A stretch of DNA of 64,000 nt from Dasyornis broadbenti (taxonomy: Eukaryota; Chordata; Aves; Passeriformes; Dasyornithidae): assembly GCA_013397935.1 (NCBI GenBank), contig VZRN01005893.1:1101902-1165901 (forward strand). Direction: 5' to 3'. Of the stretch, positions 21,261 through 34,613 are shown in pieces (positions within the stretch are counted from its first letter, which is position 1; each line of letters begins with the position of its first letter). Under the pieces are notes generated by a model. It was not told where the DNA came from. It saw only the letters and a program-made list of their open reading frames with translations, and ran no database searches. A program made the translations under genes and the position numbers.

Positions 21261-23314
21261 TATAAGTACAGCCTTGAGAATGGCTCAGTTGTAAGACAGC
21301 TACCTTCACTTGTCATTAGTCAAAGATGCGCCAGATAATCACTAATGTATTAAATTACTAAGATGGAAAGATTCTGCATAGGAAAAATATAAAAGGGTGC
21401 TATTGCAGGAGAAGTAATCTCAAGGGAGGTGCACGCCAGGCTGAAGTAATGGAAGAAAAGCAGTAGTGAAATGGTACATGGGGGCAGGAAATTCTGAGTT
21501 TGAGTTCAGTTGGCTTACAGATACGACTATATCAACATAAAATAATTTAACCCAGAATACACTGATTAAAGTAATCAATATGAGATCTTTCTATCCATTC
21601 TGTACATAGGTGGGGCATCTTCAGCCTAGATTTAGTGTGGTGTTCTGGACTGAACACCCCTAAAATGAATATGTTTCCAAGCTCACTAAAGAACCCATTG
21701 TTGGTTGAGACTGCCATATCTCCCTGAAGGGCAGCAGCCCATTTGATGTGCACTATAGCACAGCCCCAGAAGGGATTTGGTTTGCAAACACTAAAACCTT
21801 TCTGTGAATTCAGCCAATGTGCAAGAAGTGAGGATAACTGAGAGAGTTATTTCAAGAATGCACAACTGCTCTGAACCAATATGCTAATGTAAATGTAGCC
21901 TAAGACAGACAGTTTGCATATAAAATTTAAAATTCTAATGAAACAGTCCTTTAGACATAACTGCCTAAAACCTGATAGAATTGGTGTAAAGTACATAACT
22001 TTGAGAGCTGCCAGATCATCAATCCACTAGTATGAACTGAGGAGGAGGAGATTTCCCTCTAGAAGTCTTTGCTGGCACTCCTCACTCTATGTTGATCATA
22101 TGGGGCACCTGAGTAAAAATCTAGGAGCCTGCCACCCACCCTGGCAGTATGCAGGCAGATCTGATGGGAGAAAAAGCAGGGGTAGGACTTTCTGGTATGG
22201 AAATATGTATACAGGTTGAGGTTTGGCCATGGTTGAAGACTGAAGAACACCTCATCACCAAATGTCGAACAAAACCGGAAGGCAAGAAGGAGACAGGTGC
22301 AAAGAATGAAGAGATGACATGGCAAGTGTGAAGAAATTAATTTAAATTTGAAATACTCTGGAGCTAAAGTACAATTTTACATTAAGCAGAGGACAAAACA
22401 ATACATATGGAGAGTTCTGTTTGCATTTGTACCGCATTGTCCAGACTTCTGTTGCTATGGTTTTGCACCACCTGTCTGCTATCAAGAATTGTTTACCTCT
22501 TTCAGTACTGCGCTGGATTATTTAGATGGTTATCTCAGCAAGAGAGATTTAGTTACCTCTCTGGCTTCATATGCTGATAATGAATTCTGTAAAAGTGCTT
22601 GTTGAACTGTTGTGATGCTCCCTTATAACTGATTTCTTTTAAATTAAAAATTATAAAATGTTTCTGTTTTTTCACAAAATTAGAAGAGAGGTGAATGTAA
22701 GAAAATCCATTACCATGCAAAAAAGACCCCAACATGAAGGAAAAGAAGCCAGGTTTCCTTTTAACTTCATGAAATAATATTCTGCATCAGTTATAATACA
22801 CTAGCAATTTTGTTCACTTGTGGTTAGAAGTAGTTAAAATTGTGATCCACATTTTCAGGTGATGTGGAGCAATGTATTTGTATCAGCTTCAGTTTATCTA
22901 CCTTCATCTTCTAAATTCACTTATGTGATGACGTATGCATTTCAAACAGTGTACCATTATCTTAACATTGGCAAGATAACATGCCTAAGAAAGACAGATA
23001 GATTCTTGTGGAATAGCTTAGCTGATCTGTTTGCTAACTTCCATTCGATTATCTCTGCAGAAGTCTATGGAAAGTGGTGGAAAACCTCATCGCTTAATCA
23101 AAAACAACTTGATTGTATCCAAGGGGCTCATTGGAGCTCTGAATCCCTCATAAACGTTGATAGGGTACAAATGGCAGTGATCTTCCAAGTCCAGCTGGAG
23201 TTTGTAGACATAATAGTTGGAAGTAATGTTACTTTACATGTAAGCTGAATGTATTTATATAGCAATGATTGACAGACAAGTGAAAAAACATATTCTGGTT
23301 TTATAAATTTCATT
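21261..23314. other. Unassigned non-coding sequence
   Basis: No known repeat is seen. A plus-strand open frame at 22859-23248 (129 codons, no recognised domain) ends 66 nt before an A19 tract, an arrangement discussed as a possible retrocopy but not supported by any protein similarity I can see. Confidence 0.5.
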
Positions 23315-23333
23315 AAAAAAAAAAAAAAAAAAA
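23315..23333 (+). repeat. A19 homopolymer
   Basis: Nineteen consecutive A residues follow ttataaatttcatt. It could be a simple homopolymer or the remnant poly(A) tail of a retroposed transcript. No target-site duplication was found beside it. Confidence 0.9.
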
Positions 23334-24529
23334 GGGCTATATTCTCAGCCCTAGAACTTTTCTCCTCTTAGGTTGACTAGATTTGACAAAGGGAGTAAGG
23401 GTGAGGACCAGGAAGCTTAGGTAGGGCTTAGTCAGAAAGAGAGCTCCTGACTCTGAGAATTCAAAGCAAATAATGTGTCATCTTCAGCTCTGTACAACAG
23501 ACTGTGAGCAATTGAACATGTGCTGTTTATCTGATCCTCCATTCTTCTGTGTATGAACATCATTGTTTACACCTCTCCCCTTCAAAAAATCTCAACCTGG
23601 CCTTGATATATACAGATTTACCACAGAGCTGAGCCTCTTCTTTCTGCCAGAAGCATATCAAATCTTCAAATCTTCAGTAAGAAGAGATATGCGATGCACA
23701 GACATCAAAGGGGTGTAGATGCAGTCTGCAGCAGTTAGGCTCTAACCTACCTGAACTAGAAACTGTGCACAATTTGGGTAAAGGTAGTCCCATTTCAGTT
23801 CTCCTGGAGAGAGGGAATGCACTGGCTAAGAACTCCTCTTTCACCAAACAAATCAGAAAACTAAGTCCTCCCCTTTGCAAACATCTTAATTATTTCTAAA
23901 GAGTAACTTGCCTACAGGTTCCCTCCAGAATTGTTATGGTACTTCAGAAGAAAATGTAAGGAAATATTTTGTGTGGAGAAGGTGTCAAACAGGGCTTGGA
24001 GAATGAACACCTTTCCTTTCAGAAAGGGGTAGTCAGTCTGATCTTAGGACTCATTGTATCTGAAATGGAGCAAAACCATGGATGAAGGTAAACCAGAGGA
24101 TAAGCCCTCTCATCCTTGTTGTTTAGTATAGCTCAGTGGTTTCTGGAATCAGAGGTAGCAAACTGCAACTGATACTGTGAAATTGAATTGGTAGTGCTCT
24201 ACAATTGGTGGCCATAACACAGGGTCGCGAGATAAGAGACGGGTTTCTTAGTACTGCTTTATGGCAAGTGACAAAACCTCTTCATAATTTCAGGAGAGAG
24301 AACTGCAGAAAGCAAATTTCAAATTTAGTATATGAACCTGCATGGTGGTACAGCCTGCCCTATAAGATAAAAGCAAATGGATAAGGCCCTTTGAATTCTT
24401 GCTAGCACTGAGCTACACAGAAACTTGTGGTCTAAAAAAACTCTGATCAAGCATGGAAAACTGAGTCCATGAACTTTTTATCCAAACCTTTTCGGTTTTA
24501 ACCCAGTTCCTTAGAAGGTATAGCATCTT
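23334..24529. other. Unassigned non-coding sequence
   Basis: Ordinary sequence without a supported gene or repeat. A small CpG cluster, gggtcgcgagataagagacg (24222-24241), stands out from otherwise CpG-poor DNA but is too short to interpret. Confidence 0.55.
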
Positions 24530-25160
24530 TTACTATTTAACAGTTCAAAGTCATCAGATCCTTGCAAAACTTAATTTATTATTTCTTTTAGAAAGAAATG
24601 AGATATAATTAAAAATAATTATTGCCATGAAGACTAATTTTGACATATAAATATTACATAGGTCTCTAAATAAAATATGTACAGTCAAAAATTCACACAA
24701 AAGAAATTTCTCTCACAAAAAAAATTTTATATTTTTTGTCCTGGTTTATAGAAGTTAAACTGCAGGATCAAAAAAGTCCCCTCTGGCCCTAAATTCACTG
24801 TATCTCTGCTGACTTTAAATACCATTTTCCATTAAATAAACAAATGTTTACCCATTGTGTTTTTTATGGCACTAATACGTATGGAATAAAAGAATTAACT
24901 TAAACTAATCCCTGGACTTTAATAATTTTTAATAATTTGCAATCAGTTAATTGTTTCCTTGGGACTGAATGACAGGATTTAATTTCACCAGTTCAGATTA
25001 GTGTTAATGACCCTTCCAGAAGAATTTGAATCCTCCCTTCTTGTATTCAGTCAATGAGATTCTCAATCTTAGTTTTATTTTTTTTCAAAATAATCTACTT
25101 CAACTATCATAGTTTATTCTTTAAAATAGAATTCTGAAATAAAATTATTTTGAAGGTTTT
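24530..25160. other. AT-rich block with clustered TAATT-type motifs
   Basis: This block is strongly AT-rich and contains repeated aataattttt and ttaataattt words plus cagttaattgtttcc near 24945 and gaatgacaggatttaatttc near 24967. Homeodomain-type TAAT cores are frequent, but AT-rich DNA produces these by chance. It might be a conserved non-coding element or simply AT-rich filler. Confidence 0.35.
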
Positions 25161-27428
25161 TTATTTGTATAGATTTCTTTGTGACAACCCATGCACAAAA
25201 GTGACCTCAACAGATTCTAATGTGAGCACACCTTTTTCTATTAAACAGCTTTTTTGTTTCCCAGTCCTCTGCTGGAGTGTTCAGATGACAGTTCTTTGTA
25301 AACAAGTATTTGAGATATAGAACACCATCTTTCTTATCACTTTAATATTCAACCTCCTGTGAACCTCTGGGATGGTCATTTTCATTCACTTATCTTCAAT
25401 TTTTCCATATAATATGAACATAATGAAAGTAGTTATGGGGTTTCAGGTTCAGTTTATTTAAGCTTTTTGGTGGACTAAATTTTGTACTGAAATTTGATGA
25501 GGTTCTCCATTTTTAGCATCATCTAACAAGGCTTTATCGTCGCAATTTTCCAAAATCTTACTTCTGAGGGAAAGTAAGCACTTCAGTAGCTTCAGTTCTG
25601 GCAATGCAGGAGCATCTTACTGCTGTACTCCAGCAATGGATCAGAGAGCAGATAAACATTTTTGCATTGTCAAGGCCTGTCTGTCATTGGGAAATCCTGG
25701 GATAACATAATCCAAATCATGAAAGACAAGGATGGAAAGAGTGATAGACAACCATTCCATGAGGAATACCCAATCTTGTTTTAGGACTCCCATTAGGTAT
25801 GGAGAGAGTCACACCAGTGGTAAAACAGAGCTTTGCTGGTGAATGACTCTTCGAGTAAGACTTTGTCAGATTTTCACAGCTCTGCACTTGTGCCAGAGCT
25901 CCCCTGCCTCAGGGTCAGGCATTTCTGCACTGGTGGCCATAGCGGGAGCCAGTTCACCAGGGGTGTGTCCAAACCAAGGTGGTGGATTGGACCTGATGAA
26001 CAGAGAGAAGAAATATTAACACAGTGCCCTCAATGCCATCAACAAGTACCCATATGTAGCTGGTCTGCCACCGGAGCAGACAGGTTTCCAGAGTTTCTGG
26101 AAATTATTCCAGTAGGTGGGACCGAAAATTTATGGCATTTTCTTCTGTTTGGCTTGCTTTTTCTAAAACAGATTAGAAGGAATAAGTGATACTTTTTATT
26201 TATTTATTTTTTTGACCTGGGACAAACTGGGATTCCTCGGCTGTTTTGGGTTTTTTTATTGTGTGTTTTTCTCTTCCTTTTTGTCTCTTCAGACTGTGGA
26301 GAAGATATTTCTTCGAGCACATAGAAAGGCAGCCAATAATCTGGAGATTCACTTGCTCTTCTTTTATGAATATGCATTATTACTAGATTGTTTGTCACAT
26401 GTCTATCTTCCTTTGAGTAATCTGCCTCCATCTGTGGCTTCTGTGTGCACTTAATCTGTTCTGAATGACCCAAATAAATTATGACTGTGACTAACAAGAT
26501 CACAGTAAAGGAGGTTAACTAAAGACTGTGACTGGAGTGCTTCTCTCCTGAATTCCCTTCAGTAGGACAGATTGCTCTGTAAGCTTCTCCTTTGAGAAGA
26601 AGTGGGCACAGCTGGGCCCTCACCAGTGCAGGCTGCTGACCTCAGATTTCCCTGTGCCCAGCAGTCTCTCTGTGTGGGGCCAATACATTTCACCTGTACA
26701 AACAGCAAACAGAGTAATTACTTGACAACTTTAAAATATTTTAACTTTGGATGACAACAAGAAAGTTTTGCATTTGTTAGCACTTGGTAGCTTTCTTGAT
26801 TGGGTCAGGTAGAAAAAATTAGTTTACTCTTCACTAGACATAGATGCCAGGGAACCATTCATTATTCCTTTGTGGAGGAAAGGTTTTCACCCTGTTCTGA
26901 TCCTGTTTTTCACTGTCTTCTTCCAGGAGAAGAGCTGTAGCTCAGTGAGTGGAGAATGCTTGGCCAGGGATAGAAAAATGTAACAGGACATTAGAAGGTA
27001 TTCTCTCTCATTTCTCTGGCATTCTCAACTTGTGAGTGTTGGTATACGTTTCTTTGGTTGATATATGATGTACTGTGTTCTAGGAAAGTAGAGGAAAGAG
27101 AGGGGAAGGAAAGGAAACAGAACCCATGAGTTCTATTTCTTTGCTGTTGTTTGTGAAGAAACAAGGAGAAACTAAGTACAAATTCACGTTAGGTATTTTA
27201 AGTGTCAGGTGATAGGACAATCCAGAAATAATGTCAATTTATATGAATGAGAGAAAGGGATCCATTGTTTGCAGAGGGAAAAAAATGATGGAGGGAAAGT
27301 CTATACAAAAACTTTCTAAAGTAGGAAAAGGATATGGGCAGAACAGGAAAAAGGACAATCCAGTATCTGCTAGTCTCTCATAAGCCATGTTGAAGGATAC
27401 GTGAGGAATACATGGTGAATCCAAGAGA
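25161..27428. other. Unassigned non-coding sequence
   Basis: No gene is supported. At 26930-26975 a segment resembles the 5' part of a tRNA gene (gctgtagctcagtgagtgg) but lacks the rest. At 26193-26280 there is a T-rich stretch with interspersed G runs. Confidence 0.5.
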
Positions 27429-27448
27429 TGTGTGTGTGTGTGTGTGTG
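27429..27448. repeat. (TG)10 microsatellite
   Basis: Ten perfect TG units. It is a simple dinucleotide repeat, probably polymorphic, with no associated gene. Confidence 0.95.
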
Positions 27449-30400
27449 TACCCTTGTCAGTCTAGAAAGCTGTTGGTACAGACTATGCACAAACTTGCCA
27501 CTGGACTGGGCAGGAATCCTCTGGCTAGTATGGTCTTATTGGAGGCTGTGTATCTTATAATGGCTCCATTCCCCTCATATCAATTATGTAGAAAGCATCT
27601 TGATGATGTTTTCCTCAAAAACAGTGAACTATTCTCCCTGACTAGGTCCTAAGGCAACCAAATGTTCCAAGACAAATGTCTGTCAGAACCTGAAAATATT
27701 GGTGCACACTGTCTAGAAGTGAAATGGTTGAAAGGGCATAAGCAGCAAACAAAAATTCTTGGTTTGGGTTGTTAGGTTGGCTTGAGATGCAGATATTTGT
27801 ATTTTCCTTCACATAAGAAGTTATGTTGATCCTTGTTAGTCACAAGAAGAGGACAGTGCCAGAGATTTGAAATAGATTGGCAATATGAGCATGGTAAAGA
27901 CAATGTATGCAACTGGCCCACAATGAGGATGCATCACTGTATGATTATTATAAACCCAGATAGATTCAATGAAGACTGCGGGGGAAGTCTGTTCTTTTGA
28001 TAGTCTTGGAGTGGCTGGATATGGCATTCTTATGGAACATGGCAATGATGCCTGAGTTGTCATAAATCTTGTCAGGGATGAAGCAGATGGAGAACAGCCT
28101 TGTTCTCCAGAGCAGAAGCTCCTTGATAATGAAAGCAATAAAAGACTTGCTAACTTGGAATTGTAAAGCCTCATCTCTAGACATGTCTGATATAGCTGCA
28201 TTAGTGAAGCTAATGATCTTCTGAAGAAAAGGTCCAGAAAATGGTCTGCTGCTTCTCCAGATCTGCCACCCTTTCCTGACAGAGGGCTGTCTAGGTGGCC
28301 TTTTCAGCCTGAAATCAGCAGCCCTCTGTCTGTGTGTGCTTGTATCTATGGGAAGATGTGGTTTCACATGTGAGTGCTCATGATATATGTCCCACATAAT
28401 TTTAAAAAAGATGGATGGCTTGATCTTGGTACCAACGTCCTGCAGTGTTTAAAACTTGCTTCTGTACTATAGAGAATCTGAAAATCTCTCACATTCATTC
28501 TGATCACAGCATTGTGACTTATGAGAAAAGGCTACATCTTGGTGATCCTGCCATGACCCAATCCTGCTACCTCTCCATCCCCATCCTTCCAAGATGTAGC
28601 TAATCACTTTTTACTGCTACAAAAATATTAGAATGAATGCTTATTGGTGCAGGTGGTACATGCGTTGTGGATAAATCCAGGGTGGTGAATTCTGGAAGGG
28701 TTGTGGGGTGGTGCGTGCTGTGCCTGCAGGTGGCTCAGGTTCTCTGAAACATGGACATGTTGGGACACAATGGAAGTTCCCAAAGGTCTGCAGTACAGAG
28801 GTAAACAGAGAAGCCTGGGAAGCGGGGCCCTTGTTGGGATGGGCTGTTAAGAGGGCTGTATCACTCTTAAAATGTTTAAATCAAACCAAAATTAATTGCA
28901 TAAATTCATTCATTAACTACATAAATTGTTCTTTCTTATGTTGAGCTGACTTAGTCATGGATAAAACCTCCTAGCTCTCAGCTGCAGTTTAAATGTCATC
29001 AACAGGATAATGCTGTTCCTGAAAGTGCCCACTTATATGAGATTAAAAAAATAAAGCACTGATCATAAAGTCAAAATGTAAATGAATATGTGGGTATGAA
29101 ATATCTGCCATTTCTTGCTACTTCTTTAGTATTGATGTGTCAACAGAGTATCTCTCAATTTTCAGTAGTCCTTGAATTCTGACAAATAAAGAATTCCAAG
29201 TTTATGTCATGAATTCCTGCAAAATCATATTTATTTCAGCCCATGGCGTGACACATTTTTATCTTATGAGAGATTTAACCCTCATTGTGTTTAGAACCTT
29301 TATAATATAATATCCAAAAGGGACACTCTTCTAACAAAGCAGCCTATTTTATTCTTACATTTTCTGTTACTACCAATCAAATTCAGTTTGTGTGCAGTAC
29401 AGAAAACAGACCACTACTGAAGGAAAGAACAAAAGGCAAATCATTGTAAAATCTGAACTGCCAGAATTAGGCCGTCATGTTACAAAGTGGTAATTCTTTC
29501 TGACAGCCTCAGCTGTACCAATCATGACATTCGGCAAATTAGCCAGGCCAAGAACAAATAAAAAGAAGAAACAGGTGTGAAACCAACTTCCTGCCTCCCA
29601 GGATAAATACATTGTTCACTGAAGGGCAATGCACCTGCACTATTGTTTCTAGTTGGCAAAGGGGGGTGGGGGAAAGCTTTTAAGTGCAAATACACTTGAG
29701 ATTTGATAAAGACAAGAGACTTCTCTATAATTTCAGTATAAACGGGCATTTTCTTTCATGATCGTTTTTAATAAGTTAACTCTTTGAGGAGACATTTAAA
29801 CTGTAGTTTGAATAAATTATTGCTCTGCAAGGGAAGATGAAGTAAAGCTGAACATAAGCCTTTTCTGGGCTTTTCAGAAAAAGCAGGGGGATCTCACCAT
29901 CTCCTTTCTGATTGTGATCTTTCTTCTTATAGTCACCCTTGTGGCTGAATAGCACCTCAGTAGGGTTAGATGAAGGAGCCTGCTGCCAATATCCTGCTGA
30001 GCCTTTGAAGGAATCCCTTCCTGATCAGGTGTACTGCACTGTGTTTATTTGTGGAAACTAGAAGAGCTATAGAAGAATAGGAGACAAGAGAAGAGGAGCA
30101 AAAGGGCTGTAGTCTGCATACCTTAACTGAATAATTTTCTTGCTCTGTCCCTAAGTTGTCCTCCTGCCTTGGTGCTTGGGAGTATTTGATTAATGACTTT
30201 TGCAATGGGCAGACAAAGGAAAGGGAAGGTGAAAAACAGTGATTTAAATTTAAGAACAGCTCATTTCTACAAGCCAAGGATCATGAACCGGTGAGGTTGC
30301 TTTATCAGATGTTTTCTCCACTGGTACAGATATGCGTCTCAGACACATATTTTGATAAATCGTTCTCTGCATGTGGGTAAATGCAGACCAATACCATCAC

Positions 30401-31787
30401 TGGGAGGCTGGTATCCCCTGATATTCATGGCTGCTATAGGAAAGTGCAAGGAATAAGGGGATTCAGCCTCCACTGATTTAGGGTTTTTTTCATCCCTAGT
30501 ACACGTGGTTTAGCCCTTCCATATTTAACTCTGATTTGGTTGAGATGAAGTGGATATGGAGTAACACATTGAATAGATATTTCCAAGGGTCAGGACAGCT
30601 GTGAAACAGTTCCTAGTTTTCCTGGGACAGCTGCTGACCCTCACTGCCTTGTGGGGCAATAGCTCCTCTGGTGCTCTGGGACAGACTGACACCTGCAACA
30701 AGTGCTGTTTTACAGCAGCACCTGTGTCTGAGGAAGTGCAACAGGTTAAATTTCTGTCATTCTCATGAATCCCTGGGAAAAGGACAGGAAGCAGTGGTTT
30801 CACAATTATGAGAATGGGAGAGAGACCAAGAGAGGTAGATAAGGACGCTTCTCTTGTTGACCTCGGATTGTCCCTGAATTTGTTTGTAACATCATATACA
30901 GCATGTTCTGCTTGCTTTTGTTTGGTGCCTGATTTGTGGTGATACTCTGAGAGCTAACAAGGTCTGAGCAATACCAGCTCCTCATGCGCTCTGAATACAG
31001 ACCAGTGAAACTGGAGAATGAAACTATTTCATAGAAATGTTTCTGTTCCTGCACTGTAGATTTGCTAAGTAAGCATTTCTGTTCATGATCTCAGGATGTT
31101 TTATTAAAGTAAATGGTGCCTCCCAGCAGATGAGTGCCTCCTCAACCTTGTACTGCAGCCCTGTCATCCTTAACTACAAGGTTATTCCTGTGACAAAATG
31201 CTCAGGGAAATGGGCAGCTGTGCTCTCTTTCTGTCACATAGACCAACCATTGATTTGAAAAAAATTAGGGCCAGAGAAAGAAAGCTGTTTCTACACTAGT
31301 GTAAAATTAATCTGTGATGCATTAGGTGATGGGACTATTATAGGTAACACTAGTAATCAGTGCTACTATTTGAATATTTTATAGATTAGGAATCTAGAGC
31401 TACAGGACACTAGTGCTACTGTGGCAATTTTCTCTAGCTAAGGAGGAAAATTGCAAATGGTGAGACTGCAACAGCTTTACTTGAGGTATTATTCAGAACG
31501 AGTTGTGCACCTGCAGTCAATATTAGTGTTTGTTTGCACATGAGGTTTTTTTTTTGTGATTATTTTTGTGAGAAATATGACAAGGAAAACCTTACTGAAG
31601 TTCTGTGAGTGAGCACAAGTACTTGCATCATTTCAACATCTGTCACCAAGCTCAATTGATAATGGTGACTGCTATTATGGAATCTTCCTCCCCTCCACAC
31701 AAGGCCATCTGGGATTTGTGTTATGTAAGAGGATTAGCATTTTTGCTTTCCTCTGTTATTTAAAGTATTTCTCAGAACTGGTTTTTG
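27449..31787. other. Unassigned non-coding sequence
   Basis: Two overlapping minus-strand open frames (28397-27966 and 28201-27836) in different frames give locally low stop density but no recognised protein. The segment 28690-28860 is GC-richer. The remainder is ordinary AT-rich DNA. Confidence 0.5.
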
Positions 31788-31814
31788 AATAATAATAACA
31801 ACAACAATAATAAT
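31788..31814. repeat. Compound trinucleotide microsatellite (AAT)3(AAC)3(AAT)3
   Basis: Twenty-seven bases form a perfectly symmetric compound repeat in which three AAC units are embedded between three AAT units on each side. It is short and probably of low mutability. Confidence 0.95.
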
Positions 31815-33340
31815 TGGTCTGTTTTCTGTAGGGCTTTCTGAAAGGAGAAGTTGGGAATTCTAAAGCTACTGCTCTTAAGGCGAGCACCTGGCCTTGTCAT
31901 TTGGGTTTGAATGGGATTCACTTGAAACAGGACTTTTCAAGCTGTGGCAGATAGGACTGATGGAAGGCTGATATCACTGGATGAAATCAAGGGTAAAGCA
32001 TAAATTATTGTGAGTGGATCAGTTCCAGCAAGGAAACAATTGTGATTTCCGTTTCCTCTTCTCAGACATGATTATTCATCATGGAGGTTTTAGGGAAAAC
32101 CTCAGCTCTAAATCCTGTCTCATAAAGTTATAATGGTGGCTGGTAACATTGCCTGTTAAGAGAGCCTGAAATGTACCGTTTTCTGACCCTGGCTTGGGTT
32201 GCTTAATGATTTACAAATATTAAATTACTTGGGCTGGAAATTCCAATATTGAGGGGTTCCTTAAGACCAAAAATTCTGAAAAATTCTAATCAAAGTACAT
32301 ATCTCTTTTTTTCAGGACTTGATAAAAATAAAAGTAAATAATTTTTACTGGGAAAAAATAGTAGCACTTAAGGCTTGTCAGTCAAATTCACATAAACTGG
32401 AACTATGAATATTGAAGGGAGGATTAGAGAAAAAAAAGTGATTTTAGATCTGTGACAATTTCTGGGTTTTAAATAGCTTTATATTTGAAAAATGTCCTTG
32501 TAATGGAAACCTTGTGTGACCACAACTTTGAGGTTTGGGTCTACATCTTTTTCTTAGAGTAAATATATTAAATTATTTAAAAAAAAAAAAAAAGTAAATT
32601 CTGACGGTAGACTTTGCTAGAACAAATGTTGTAATAATTAGCTCTTCTGATGGAGATGTAATAAAACTAAGAAGGGTGGTATACAAATCCCACTATACAC
32701 AGTAAGTTCATAGACTCCCACTGAAGAAATCTTGCACTGTAACAAAAGACCCTAAGACTCCACGGACGTTGCCTATGCTCCAGTGACCCACACATCTTGA
32801 CAACCCCAAACACAGGAAACATCTGCACCAGGACTTACTCTACACCAGGAAAGAATACAGGACTGGTTTTGGTTGGGGTTTTTTTGTGTAAATGCTGCTT
32901 CTGCTGGTATGGGAGCAGTCTGGTAAAAGCAGTAAGGAAAGAGTCACGGCCTCTGGATGCTGGAGCTACAACTGAGAAAATAAGAATGGTAGAGTGAAGA
33001 TGGTTATTTTGGGCCTGGGAACTCAATACTGGCATTACCGTACTGGTACAGGAGTTTGGGTGGAAACTTGTGGTGGAAGCAACGATTGACTGCAGCAGGA
33101 GATGGTAACTGAGACTGGCTGAGGTTAGAGACTGATGCTGGAGCAAGGAGCTTGGGCAGGGGGACAGAGGAAGGGGAGCAGTGGGTGGCAGCTCAGTGTG
33201 CATCAACATTTACTCCCTTCAAGGAGGAAATGCTTTTTTCTCTGCAGAAAGCCAGAGATTCCTGAGCGCTATCGTTTCTCTTCTGCCAGCAATAGCCATG
33301 AGACCTCTACAAATCTGCTGCTGTTAATGGCGAGTGCTGT
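31815..33340. other. Unassigned non-coding sequence
   Basis: No gene is supported. It includes an A-rich run at 32578-32593 and a ggttttggttggggtttttt segment at 32867-32886. The last 400 bases are GC-richer and lead into the dispersed-repeat match. Confidence 0.5.
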
Positions 33341-33430
33341 CAGGCTGTCTGTGCTGGGTCAGACCACCTAACCCAATATCCTGTCTCCTCAGCAGTAATT
33401 GCCTGGGGGAGAGTACAAGAACACACCCAC
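33341..33430 (+). repeat. Short remnant resembling an old sauropsid dispersed repeat
   Basis: The segment gtgctgggtcagaccacct, followed by acccaatatcctgtctcc and then gggggagagtacaagaacac, matches in order the conserved core ("gggtcagacca...cccagtatcctgtct...gggaatg-acagaaca") that I remember from a repeat dispersed in turtles, crocodilians and birds. Only about 90 bases are recognisable. Its orientation is given relative to that remembered core. The family name is uncertain, so this rests on memory. Confidence 0.4.
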
Positions 33431-34571
33431 AAAGTGTAAGTTGATGCATTCTCAGCTACCAGTTTTTTCACTTAGCAGAGGTCTCTGCACTAGATACAAA
33501 GTTCTCCAGTAGCTGCTGACTCACAGAAAAGTCAAAATAGTGTCACACAATGTCATTCCTTTCTTTTCAGCTAGCTCTGTGGAAGAGTGTTAGGGAAACA
33601 TACATAAGCAGATGTGCTGATGGTGTGTGCTGAAGCACAGGTGAGAGGAGTCCTTCCTTGCTACTTCTCCCTGGGCTTTCTTCCCACCCATAGCTACATG
33701 ATCACATACTTGTTTTCCAGGAGGACTCAGCCCTAGACAGGGCTGAAAGCAGACCTGTCATCTGAGATGATCTGATGTGACAGGAGGGTCTGTCGTCTGC
33801 TACAGCCATCACTAGAGTTAGACGTTTAGAACAGAGAAACTCTTGGGGTGAATCAGTGGCATTTTCCCTCAGTGATTGGACTCTGTCACTGCCCCAAAGA
33901 CCTAGGGAAGTCACTTAAAAGTAGCCCTTTAAGGGTGGACACTATCAATTAGATTAATCTCACCTTACTTTAGAACTCTAAGCATCTGGATGTCTAATCA
34001 TTATTGGCACCTGCTTAGCTGATGAACACAGACACCTTCAGTGCATCTCTGTCTCTAACCTTGGGATGAAACTAATTTGGGGATGCTTGTTTCTCTCTAG
34101 TGATTGTAACAGGGGCCTGAGACTCAGGGCATGTGAATGCCACCTTGCTCACCTTGCTTGAGACTATTTTGTGCAAAAATATTGAATTATTATAGCTTGT
34201 TCCCTCAGAAAAAGATAGAAAAAGAGATTGAAATAAAGAAGTAAAAAGAACAAGGGTAAGGAAGTAAGTAAACACAAAGAGTAAATTATTTATCAAACAG
34301 CTGTACATCAAATGATTCCTGTCCATTCCATGTGCAGCAAAGTTGACTTTTGCAACTGTAATCCTCTTTGGGTTTTGACTATATAAATAAACTTGTGTAA
34401 AGTAAATATAAAATTGTCTGGACAAAATTAGTCATAGGTTTTTTCTTTTTGAATCCTCCCAGTGTTGCAAAAATAATCTGCTAATGACAAGTCTACATAC
34501 TGTACAAGGTGAATTGTTTTGTTTATGATTCAAAGCTATTTATGGAGTCATCCCTTTCTTTTTTTTTTTTT

Positions 34572-34613
34572 NNNNNNNNNNNNNNNNNNNNNNNNNNNNN
34601 NNNNNNNNNNNNN
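34572..34613. other. Assembly gap (42 N)
   Basis: The gap starts directly after a T run of more than ten bases. It is most simply a homopolymer the assembly could not close. Confidence 0.99.

Noticed and set aside
26930..26975. tRNA-like A-box (tagctcagtgagtgg)
   Set aside because: There is no acceptor stem, anticodon arm or B-box GGTTCGAATCC downstream. It is probably coincidence, or at most a tiny SINE scrap.
27836..28397. Two overlapping minus-strand frames (144 and 122 codons) as a frameshifted pseudogene
   Set aside because: The peptides do not match a family I recognise, and frames of this length recur by chance in the window. A blastx of the interval would settle it.
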